Source of the DNA: Caenorhabditis elegans
Taxonomy: Eukaryota > Nematoda > Chromadorea > Rhabditida > Rhabditidae
Assembly: GCF_000002985.6 (NCBI RefSeq)
Contig: NC_003279.8
Coordinates: 14,446,001 to 14,510,000 of the forward strand
Length of the DNA: 64,000 nucleotides
Direction: 5' to 3'
Part shown: in pieces, positions 36,901-46,900 of the stretch
Position numbering within the stretch: position 1 is the first letter of the stretch
Layout: each line of letters starts with the position of its first letter
Translations under genes and position numbers: made by a program
Notes under the pieces: model-generated
What the model was told of the DNA's origin: nothing
The model's database searches: none
Seen by the model: the letters and a program-made list of their open reading frames with translations, nothing else

Positions 36901-39900
36901 GGCATCTCTAACAACATCAGTATCACATCTAACTCGAACTTTTTCCAGTAAATTGACCAAAAAGTCGGCTAAAAATGTCTTCAACGTATTTTCATCCAAT
37001 TTTCCATCCAAATAAGCCCTTTTCAGGCTATCAATATCGAAAAATTGTTGATTTTCAATTTCAATAGCGTTTGGCGATACAATTGGAAAAAGCACAAAAT
37101 TGTAGAATGATAGAACTCCATTATCTGGTTGATCCCGTGAACATGCGGCTCCCATAATCTTTGAACGGACCTTCTCGGGCTCATCGAGCACATCAATCTT
37201 TGAATCCTCTTCAGAACTGCTCATTTTTGTTCCGGTTAGGCCTGGAAATTTCGTTTTTAGAGGAAAAATTGAAAATTTTAATTTTTAGATGTTTTTTCGG
37301 TTATTTTTTGAGCAAAACAGCCAATTTTCCAAAAAATGGAGCATTTTAATATTTTTATAGATTTTTTTTTTGATTTTTTTTCAGTAAAACCGAAAACTTT
37401 TCCAAAAAATTTTTTTTTAATTTTTTCGATTTTTTTTTTTGTGAAAATTCAAAATTTTTGGTTTTTTTTTTGAAACACTACGATTTAGCAATTTTTTCGG
37501 AAATAAACCTAAAAATGTCCAAAAACGGGAATTTTTTATGATTTTTATTTTTAAAAAGGGAAAATTCACTTTTTTCCCAGAAAATCAGATTTAAAATGAT
37601 TTTTTCCATTATTTTTCATAAAATTTCCTAAATTTCCTTAAAATTCTGAGAGAGTCTAGGCCTGGAAATTGGGTTTTTGAGACGAAAAACTGGAAATTTT
37701 ATTTTTATAGATTTTTTTTGGTTATTTTTTGAGGAAAATTGTCAGAAAAATTTTGGAATTCGAAAACAAAACTTTTCTTTTAATTTTTGAAAGTTTTTCA
37801 GTTTTTCTCGGGAAAAAACACCAAAAAAAAACGGAAATTTCTAATTTTTTCAAGAAAAGCCGAAAATTTGAAAATTTTGATTTTTTAAATTAATTTTTTT
37901 GATCAAAATGGAAAATTTTCAATTTTTTCGATTATTTTTTGAGAAAATTCAAAATTTTTGGTTTTTTTTGAAACACTACGATTGCAATTTTTCTCGGGAA
38001 AAAACCTAAAAATGTCCAAAAAAACGGGAATTTTTTATGATTTTTACGGCAAAATTAGAAAAAAAACGGACATTTCACTTTTTTCCCAGAAAAAACCAGA
38101 AAATCAGATTTAAAATGATTTTTTTCCATTCTTTCCATAACATTTCCAATTTTCCGCTCCAAAATGACAATTTTTATGGAAAAATCCTCATTTTTAACTC
38201 ATTTTTTTTTTGCTCAAAAAATGCGAATTTTATTTAAAACTTTTCACCGATGCAGAATTTTCGATCCGGTTTCGGTCAAAAAATCGGAAAAATCGGAAAT
38301 TTTCGATCTTCCAAATTTTTCTGTTAAGAAAATTGGAAATTTTACAATTTTTCGTGAGAAAAAACAGGAAATTTTTGATTATTTCGAAAATTTGACGCTT
38401 TTCCAATTTTTCAGCAGTATTTTGCTCAAAAAACCGAACATTTCGACTAATATACATACTATATATATATATATACACTACACCATATTATATATATATT
38501 ATATACTAATAATACAAATTTCGGGTACTTTTTAAAATTTTCAGTTAAAAAAATCGGAAATTTCTAGATTTTTTTCGGTTTTTCTCAAGAAAAAACCGAT
38601 TTTTCAGATTTTTCTTCGTTGTCCCCGTACCCGGAACCATCGGGTTCATCAAATGCCACCGCTTGCCGAGCTTCAACTTTGGCAGCTGCTCCTCAGCAAG
38701 AATAAAGATCTTCCGCTGATCAACTCCTCCAAATTGTCCATCAACCTTCAAATATTGTTCATCAAGAGCTTGTAAAAGTGGGTAGAGAAGCCCGGAGAGC
38801 AACGGAGATTCCACTTGTTTCACAACTTCAGCTCCAGCTTTTAGAGCATCTCTCTGGGAGACTTGAGCACTTAAACGGAGCACATCATCAGTATATTCTC
38901 GTGATAGTTGATATTCGGTTCCTTTTTTGAAATACAACTGTTCAATTGGAACATCCAATGATTGAAGTAATGCTTTAATTACATTTTCATAGTAGATCAC
39001 TCGGCATTTCAACAATTCCCATGAACTCTTCATATTATCCAGATAAGCGTGTAGATCAGCGAATAGAATTGTGACTTTTAGGCCGGCCTGGAGGAAATCC
39101 GCAATTTTCCGCATTGGAACCAGATATCCGACATGAGGTTTTCCGGTTGTTGCAGTTCCCCAATAGACGTGTGGCACTTTTCCCGGGGTTTCAAGCTGTT
39201 TCGTGAGCTTATCAACGCCAAGTGATTCCTGGAATGAGTTTTTTTTGCGGTGAAAATTGGAATTTTTTCGTGTTTTTGGGGAAATTTTAGGTTTTTTTAA
39301 ATGAAAAATGTAAAAATTTCAACTTTTTTCGGTGAAAATTGGAATTTTTTCGTGTTTTTGGGAAAATTTTAGGTTTTTTTAAATGAAAAATGTAAAAATT
39401 CCACTTTTTCCGGTGAAAAATGGAGATTTTTGTATTTTTTGGAGAAAAAAAAATGGATTTTTTAAAAATATTTTTTTTTCCTGTTTTTGGGGAAATTTTG
39501 GGTTTCTTTTGTTGAAAATTGAAAAAAAAGTTCATGTTTTTCGGTGAAAAATGGAGATTTTTGTATTTTTTGGAGAAAAAAAAATGGATTTTTTGAAATA
39601 ATTTTTTTTCCTGTTTCTGAGGAAATGTTTGGTTTTTTTAATAAAAAATGTAGAAATTTCACTTTTTTTTTGGTGAAAATTTGATTTTTTGTCGTTTTTT
39701 TTTGGGCAGAAAAAAATATTTCCATTTTTTTTTTGGTGAAAAAGGGAATTTATCGAATATTTTGATTTTTTAAAATAATTTTTTGTTCTGAAAATCTGAA
39801 TTTTCGTGTTTTTGGTGAAAATTTGGATTTAAAAAAAAAAAAACATTTTTCGGTGAAAATCGGTTTTTTTGAATTTTTTGGAGCAAAAAGTATTTTTCAC

Positions 39901-40750
39901 ATAGTGTCAGAGTGTCTCACGCCGGCTTGATCTACGTAGATCTACAAAAAATGCGGGAAAAGAGACGCGCAGAGTTCTCAACTGATTTTGCAAGGAATTC
40001 CCGCATTTTTTGTAGATCAAACCGTACTGGAATAGCCTGGAACCATGTGTTTTTTTTTTCGAAAATTTTTTCCTATTTAATGAAAAATATTATTTTTTTT
40101 CCGTGTTTTTGGAGCAAAAAAATGATTTTTTTTTTTGAAAATTTATGAAAAACTCCATGTTTTTCGGTGAAAATTGGATTCTTTTTTTTTTGTTTTTTGG
40201 AGAAAATGTGGAATTTTCGAAAATTATATATGTTTTTTAAATGAAAAAAAAATCCTAAAATTTCAAAAATTTCATAATTTTTTTAGATGAAAATCGGAAA
40301 TTTTTCAGTGTTCTCGGAGAGAAAAAGGAATTTTTTCGAAAATATCGATTTTTTCGCTGAAAATCTGATTTTTTCGTGTTTCTGGAGAAAAAACTGAAAA
40401 TTTTCCGATTTTTTGATTAAAAATAAATGTAAAAATTCCAAAACTTAAAAAAAAAATTTTTTAAGCTGAAAATCTGAAATTTTTGGTGTTTTTTTTTTCC
40501 AAAAATCACGAAAAAAATGAAACAAAATCCGATTTTTTAGAGAAAAATCAAGATTTTTTTTTCTCAAAAAGCACGAAAACCACCAAAAATTATGGAATTT
40601 TGATATTTTTTTCTTTATTAATTAAAATTTAGTGAAAAAAAAAGTTTTTTTCAGCCAAAATCTCACCTGAAGATTTCGAAGAATCAATTCTCTCGTCTCC
40701 TTGGTCTTTTCAGTGATTTCCTCAACTTTTTCAGCGTTTTCAGCGCTCAT
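30919..40750 (-). CDS. yars-1: Double-length cytosolic tyrosyl-tRNA synthetase (two fused TyrRS modules)
   Basis: Exons 40667-40750 (ATG 40748-40750), 38631-39228, 36891-37241, 34820-35282, 31980-32558 and 30919-31012 (TAA). All phases fit, 722 residues. Module 1 carries the class I signatures: [14 protein letters not shown] (HIGH-type, H60-Y63), the tyrosine-pocket stretch [19 protein letters not shown], and KMSSS at 233-237. A proline-rich linker follows (about 345-372). Module 2 has HLGF at 417-420 and KMSCS at 586-590 and ends with a lysine tail, but GGVDQRK is replaced by GADSQVFAD, so tyrosine binding looks lost. There is no EMAPII-like domain as in human TyrRS. The enzyme charges tRNA-Tyr in the cytosol. 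Exon 5 reads into TGA right at its donor. Downstream of mars-2. Confidence 0.96.
31060..31335. repeat. AAGTGAAATTTT repeat, copied at 32640-32840 on the other side of yars-1 exon 5
   Basis: Both tracts have repeated GAGTGAAAATTTTGATTTCC and share the ending TTTCGTTTTTGTAGAAAAAT...TTACACTTTGTGAATA. They lie in the introns flanking exon 5. Confidence 0.75.
33195..33307. mobile_element. MITE-like element (family B, decayed)
   Basis: ATTATTCAAGTAATGTCGG at the left and AACATTACTTGAAAAG at the right are inverted. GTGTAGAAAAAT and AAATACAT...TTTTAATACATTTTG match the copy at 59441. Confidence 0.65.
33386..33424. repeat. Duplicated yars-1 exon-5 acceptor edge
   Basis: Nearly identical to 32530-32570, which is the 5' end of yars-1 exon 5 and its TGCAG acceptor. 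Two substitutions. Both share CCATTTTGTAGAAATCCA and CGTATTCTCTGCAAAAA. Confidence 0.85.
33580..33977. repeat. Foldback element with ACTACAGTAATTCTTTAAA arms
   Basis: Left AATATCTCGTAGCGAAAACT is inverted at the right as AGTTTTCGCTACGAGATATT. An inner pair TGTCGATTTACGGGCTC/GAGCCCGTAAATCGACA is also inverted. A common C. elegans type of palindromic repeat. Confidence 0.85.
34024..34412. repeat. Near-perfect palindrome, about 390 bp, in yars-1 intron 4
   Basis: AGACATCAAGGGTGTCGG is inverted as CCGATACCCTTGATGTCT. Pairing runs through AGACCATTTTCAATTTTTTA to a short centre near 34218. Confidence 0.9.
35336..35991 (-). repeat. 35-bp satellite array, about 18 units, in yars-1 intron 3
   Basis: Unit CCGGCAAATTGCCGGAAT(T/C)GAAAATTTCCGGCAAA with alternating GGAATTG/GGAATCG and occasional CGTCAAAC. 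Six-frame translation gives long open frames (up to 217 codons) on both strands because 35 bp cycles all frames. These are not genes. It starts 53 bp from exon 4. Confidence 0.97.
37236..38150. repeat. Tandem duplication, about 420-430 bp, containing the yars-1 exon-3 acceptor
   Basis: Copy 1 from about 37238 begins TTAGGCCTGGAAATT, the exon-3 edge. Copy 2 from about 37656 begins CTAGGCCTGGAAATT. Both continue through GGTTATTTTTTGAG, GAAACACTACGATT, CCTAAAAATGTCCAAAAA and CAGATTTAAAATGATTTTT in the same order. Confidence 0.82.
39244..39735. repeat. Diverged tandem repeat in yars-1 intron 1
   Basis: Repeated CGGTGAAAATTGGAATTTTT, TCGTGTTTTTGGGGAAATTT and AATGAAAAATGTAAAAATT. Predicted frames here are lysine/phenylalanine-rich artefacts. 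Confidence 0.75.
39901..40046. mobile_element. MITE-like inverted-repeat element (family A)
   Basis: AGTGTCAGAGTGTCTCACGC at the left. GATCTACGTAGATCTAC and TGTAGATCAAACCGTACTGG inside, with GAGACGCGCAGAGTTCTC in the middle. Right end AGCCTGGAACCATGTG is degraded. Intron 1 of yars-1. Confidence 0.75.
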
Positions 40751-40948
40751 TTTGAGAGATTTCCAGTCTGAAATTGTGGAGGTTGTTTTGAAAATTAAAA
40801 CGAAAAAAAAAATCATTAAAAAAAGTAGAAAATCCATGAATAAAAACATGAAATTAGTGGAAAAATGGCGAAAAAATGGAAAAAACCCGAATTTTTTAAA
40901 GTAAAAATCAACAAAAAATGAACAAAAATTGAAAAATCTAAAAAATAA
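40751..40948 (-). promoter_or_regulatory. mars-2/yars-1 intercistronic region, candidate SL2-type operon spacer
   Basis: 198 nt lie between the mars-2 stop and the yars-1 ATG. CAATTTCAG on the minus strand is a good acceptor about 20 nt before the yars-1 ATG, and the spacer is T-rich on the transcribed sense strand. Spacing fits nematode operons. No AATAAA is seen after mars-2. Confidence 0.6.
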
Positions 40949-43900
40949 TTATTTCTGAATTCTATCAATGAAAACTCCTCGCTCGGCACCCAATTTTCCT
41001 CCAGAATAGCTTCCAAATCGGGAATTTTCCAGATTTCTCTCGTTTTTCGGCACTCCAAGTCTGAAAAATTACAAATTTTCTCTGAAGAATTTGTGTCGAT
41101 TTACGAGAAATTTCTATTTTTTAGTGTAAATTTTTTGAAATTTCAATTTTTTTTCTGAATTTCAAAAAAAATACAAATTTTAGAGAATTAACATCGAAAA
41201 ATGTGAAAAATTGAAAAATCTCTCGATTTTTATATGGAAAATCGAAAAAACCGAACATTTCGATGAAAAATAGATTAATTTCGATTTTCCTCAAAAAAAA
41301 AGCCACAACTTTCCAATTTTTGAAAATTGATCGTATTTTCCGTGAAAAAAATCAAAAATTCAAAAAAAAAGTTATTTTTTCCAGTTTTTCGATTTTTTAT
41401 TTGAAAAAATATCGAGAAAACTGAAAATTTGCCGATTTTCCAATTTTTCGGCAGTTTCGGCAAAAACTTGTCGATTTTTCTTATAAAAACCCAGAAAAAT
41501 CGGAAATTTTCCAATTTCCAATATTTCGACATTTTTTTTGCTCAAAAACCGAAATTTTTGATGAAAAAATAGAGAAATTTCGGTTTTTCGGGTTTTCTAA
41601 AGAAAATTCCAATATTTTCTATCTGAAAATCGCAACATTTTTCAATTTTTCAAATTTTTCTCGGCGAAAACTCATTTTTGCAGGAAAAAATATATAGGAA
41701 AATCGAGCTTTTTTATTTAATTTTTTGTCAAAAATTCCCATTTTTTTCCACACAAAATTTCGATTTTTTGAGCACTTTTCCTCGTGGAGTACAACACCTA
41801 ACAAACCTATTCAAACAAAATTCGGCCATTTTCGGTGTGATAGGCTGTAAGAGTATTGTGACAACGCGAATTGTGTCATAAGTGACAAAAAGTAGACTTT
41901 TCAGCCGTTTTTCATCAATTTCCTTCCATGGTTGACTTGATTGAAATAATCGATTCGCTTCTTTCATTGTTAACATTAGATTTTCGATTATTTTGAAATA
42001 TGACATCTCATCGTATAGATCCACGCAGTTTTCTGGAAATTTTAGAGAATTTTTGGTTTTTTCAGAGGTTTTTCGGTTTTTTCTGAAGTTTTTGGATTCA
42101 TTACTGGATTTTTGGTTTTTTTCGGAGATGTTTCGATTTTTTCTAAAACATTGGACTTTTCTCAATTTTTCAGAATTTTTTTTTGGAAATTTTGAGAAAT
42201 TTTGGTTATTTTCTGGATTTTTGCAAAAAATTTGCAGAAATTTTTGATTTTTTATCTGAATTTTCCGTTATTTTCTGGATTTTTTCTAAAAAAGCTACTG
42301 AAATTTTTTCTTGTTTTCTAAAAAAAATTTTCGTGATTTTTTCAGATATTTTTCAAATTTTTCTGGATTTTATCGATTTTTTAAAGTTTTTCCGTTGATT
42401 TGTTCTGAAATTTTTTGAAAAAAAATCTGAAATCTTGATTATTTTGAAATATGACATCTCATCGTATAGATCCACGCATTTTTCTGGAAATTTTAGAGAA
42501 TATTTTAGACTATTTTCGGGGAATTTTTGGATTTTTTTTTTGGAATTTTTGGATTTTTTTTTTGGAATTTTTGGATTTTTTTCAGAAAATTTACTTTCTA
42601 GATTTTTACGTTGAAAAATTTCGTGTTTTTTCTGAATTTTCCTATTTTTTCCAATTGTTTTTTCAAAGTTTTTTTTTCAGAATTTTCAGGTTTTTTTTTT
42701 TAATTTTCGGAGATTTTTTCTTTTTTTTTCGATATTTTTCTGGATTTTATCTGAATTTTTCAATTTTTCCGAAAATGTTCGGGGTTTCTTTTTTTCGATT
42801 TTTAGTGGTTTTTTACTGAAATATTTTCATTTTTTCTGAACTTTTTTTGTTATTTTCTGGATTTTTTCCATTGAAAAATCATTGAAAAAAGTTTTTTCTG
42901 GATTTTACTATTTTTCCAGAATTTTTGGATATTTTCAGATTTTTTTTCAAATTTTTGGTGATTTTTTTTCTGAATTTTCAGATTTTTTTCTTGTAATTTC
43001 ATCAAGTTCTTTTTAAAAAATTTGTCCATTTTTTTCTAGATGAAACAATTTTTTTCGAAAACTCTGAACATTTTCTTATCGGAAAAAAATGTGAAAAAAT
43101 TCCATTTCAGTTGAAAATAAGAAATTTTATGGGGGATTTTTTTGTGAAAATAAAATAAATTTCCAAGCAAAAAAACCTGAAATTGGCATAAAAATTGATG
43201 AAAAATAGATTTTTTTTTTTCAAAAAATAACTCCAAAATGCCCTTAATTCTGGGTATCAATGTGAAAAAATTCAAGAAAAAATTCCATGATTTTAATTAT
43301 ATTTTAGCTTGAAATTGCTCCTTGTGTCAATTTACGAGATTTTTTCATCAATTTTCATACTAAATTGATTTTTTTTGGTTTTATTTGATCAATTTATCAT
43401 CGTATTATGAAGATAAAATGATCAAATAAAACCGAAAAAAATCAATTTAGTATGAAAATTAATGAAAAAATCTCGTAATTCGACACAAGGAGTAATGTCA
43501 AGCTAAGATATAATTAAAATCATGGAATTTTTTTTTGAAATTTTTCCACATAGATACCCAAAATTATGGGCGAATTTGGGGTAATTTGAAAATTAAAATT
43601 TTCAATTTTTTTTTGAATTTTTCCACCGTAATTTCCGCGGTACCTCTGCTCTCCTCGACCATTTCCATCAATTTCTTCGCATTTTCTCGAATTTCCGCTT
43701 CAATATCTTCAATTTCCATTTTTGGATACATTCCTTCCTTATTAATCTTCTCTACAGTACTCCTATTCAATAGATTTCCGACATTATTCACCAAATCACT
43801 ATTTATAGTCTGTAGACAGCTATTCCAATTGAAACCTGCAAAAAATCAAATTTATTTAGAGTTTTATCAATTTTGTTTGGGTTTTTCTGAACCTTTATTT

Positions 43901-46900
43901 GTTTTTTCTGATTTTTGTGGAACATAATCGACTTTTTCCGAAAGTTTTCGATTTTTTAGTCGAAAAAATCGAGAAAATTCAGAATTAAACTACAAAAAAA
44001 CCCTGAAAAATCGAATTTTTTTTAGGAAAAAGTGAGAAAAATCGAAAATTTTCAGAATAAAACGATAAATTTTAGAAAAATCTTTAAAAATTCCTGAAAA
44101 ATCGAATTTTTAAGGAAAACCAAAAAAAAAATTCTGAAAAATCGAGAAAATTCTGAAAAATCTATAAAAAAATTCTGAAAACTCGAGAAAATTCTGAAAA
44201 ATCGAAAAAATTCAGAAAAATCTATAAAAAATTCTGAAAAATTCTGAAAATTCTTAAAAATCGAAAAAATTCTGAAAAATCTATAAAAAATCTGAAAAAT
44301 CCAGAAAATTCTGAAAAATCTATAAAAAATTCTGAAAAATCGAGAAAATTTGAAAAATCGAATTTTCTGGAAAAAAATGAGAAAAAGTCGAGAAAATTCA
44401 GAAAAAACTTTAAAAAATTCTGAAGATTTGAATTTTTTAAAGGAAAAAGTCGAAAAATATGAGGAAAAGTCGAATTTTTCAGGAAAAATTTTTGAGAAAA
44501 ATCGAGAAAACTCAGAAAAACCCGAAAAATCGAATTTTTCAAGGAAAAATCGAAATAAAAAATTACTGCAATCATAGCTGGGATTTCCGTGTTTCAAAAG
44601 AAAATATCGTAGGCCTTCAGCAGTGAATTTGGTGATTGCTTCACTCGGATTTACTACATTTCCAAGACTTTTTGACATTTTCACATTGTCAATCAGCCAA
44701 TGTCCATGAATAAAAACTTTTTGTGGAAGAGAAAGTCCCGCGGCCATCAGAAATGCCGGCCAGTAGTAGAGATGAAATCTGAAATTGAAATTTTATGAGC
44801 AAAAGTCGGAAAAAAAAGCGAAAATTAGCTGGTTGAGGCTCAGAAGAGTTGTAGTTTGTAGTCTCAAGGCATCAAGAATCGAGAAAACGATTTGAGTGAG
44901 GCTAAAACTATTTGTAGTTTGTAGTTTGTAGTCTCAGTGTTTTTGAACAAGCTTCAAACGTAAAAATGCCGAATTTTTCATAATTTTGAACATAATTCGC
45001 GCAAAATTCTCGTAATTTTAGAGTATTTTCGACTGAAAAAAGCATTTTCACCAATTTTTAACGAAATTTAGGAGTAATCATATTTTGAAATATTGCGAAA
45101 TATATATTTTTGCTAGAAAGGAGGAAAAAACGAGAATTTTACATGAAAATAGCAGAAAATCAAAAAGCAAAATTTCTCTGATTTTGAAACTTTTTAGGCC
45201 TTTTTTCTTGAAAATCAGTCTTCTGGGGACTTTTCTAGTTTTTTTTTAGTCCAAATCCAGAATTTTTAACTGAAAAACTATAAATTCCGGTTTGAAAATG
45301 TGATTTCTAGCTGAAAAACTCGTTTTTAGCATCGAAATTGGTTGGAAAATCTGATTTTTATATGAATTTTCACCAGAAAAAAATTATTTTTAAACATTAA
45401 TCGCCAATTTCGATGCTGAAAAACTCGGAGAATTGGTCCAAAATCAAGATTTTGGCGTTTTTAGACCGAACTAACCGATTTTTTCGTTATTTTCGTCATT
45501 TTCCAGTAGAAAATCGTTCATTTTTCGACAAATTCGTGCAAAAATTGACTACAAACTACCATTTCAAGCATAAAAACTAGAAAAAGTGGTAGTTTTTAGT
45601 ATTAATGCCTCTAGATATCGATTTTAAAATTGGTTGAGGCTGAGAATATCTGTAGTTTGTAGTCTCTGAGCCTCAACCAGAGCATTTTCTACTAGAAACG
45701 AACATTTTGTGAGGAAAAGCCGGTTTAAAAGCGAAAATTGGCTAGGTGAGGCTCAGAAAAGTTGTAGTTTGTAGTCTCTATACCTTAATTATGAAAAAAT
45801 CGATTTTGGTGAGGCTGAAGCAGTTTGTAGTTTGTAGTCTCTGAGCCTCAACCAACACATTTCCGACTAAAAAACGATGAAAATTGCCAACTTTCCATTA
45901 AATTTTCAATTTTTCAACTAAAATTGCCAATTTTTTCATTAAAATTCTCGATTTTTAACTAAAATTTTGAAGTTTTACTCTATCTAAAGCGAAAATTGGC
46001 TAGTTGAGGCTCAGAAAAGTTGTAGTTTGTAGTCGCTGAGCCTCAACCAGAACATTTTTGATTAAAAAACGTTGAAAATTGTCAATTTTTTCCATTAAAA
46101 TTGCAATTTTTCAACTAAAATGGTCAATTTTTAGCCAAAAATTTGCGAAAATAGGCTGGTTGAGGCTCGGAAAAGTTGTAGTTTGTAGTCTATATATGCC
46201 TTAAATATCGGAAAAATCGATTTTGGTGAGGCTAAAGCTGTTTGTAGTTTGTAGTCACTCAGCCTCAACCAACACATTTCCGACTAAAAATCGATGAAAA
46301 TTGTCAATTTTTTCATTAAAATTGCAATTTTTCAACTAAATTGAAGAATTTTTAACTAAAAATTTGCGAAAATAGGCTGGTTGAGGCTCAGAAAAAGTGT
46401 AGTTTGTAGCCTCTCAGCCTCAACCCTCAACCAGAACATTTTCGACTAAAAATCGATGAAAATTGTCAATTTTTCAGCAAAAATTTCAAATTTTTACTTT
46501 GTAATATCCTTTCCAATGACCTGACACGTCGGTGGCCACACAGATTGCGCATTTGGAAATCCGGTAACCGTCAGATAATTCACCAGCGCGTCCAGCCACA
46601 CGTAAATCTGAAAAAAACCACACAAAAATTCCGGAATTTTTGCACAAAAAAATCGACAAAAACCGTCTGCGTCGGATCATTTGGGACAGGAATTCCCCAT
46701 GAAAGACGACTTCTCGACCTTGAAATCGACAAATCTTCGCTCATTTCCAGACTTGTCAAGGCCAATGACTTGTATTTCGACGGATGGACAACAATATTCT
46801 CCCGGTTAATCCATTCAGCCACTTTTTCTCGGAATTCTGACAATCGGAACATGTAATTTTCCTCTTCGATCCACTCAACAGGGGTTCCATTTGATTTTAG

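Noticed and set aside
41986..42505. Assembly error causing the exon-edge duplications
   Set aside because: Copies differ by substitutions and sit at different distances in several genes, which fits real duplications better, although long-read checking remains useful.
44052..44747. 231-codon frame with a phenylalanine-rich tail
   Set aside because: Its N-terminal part is mars-2 exon 6. The rest is unspliced simple-repeat intron.
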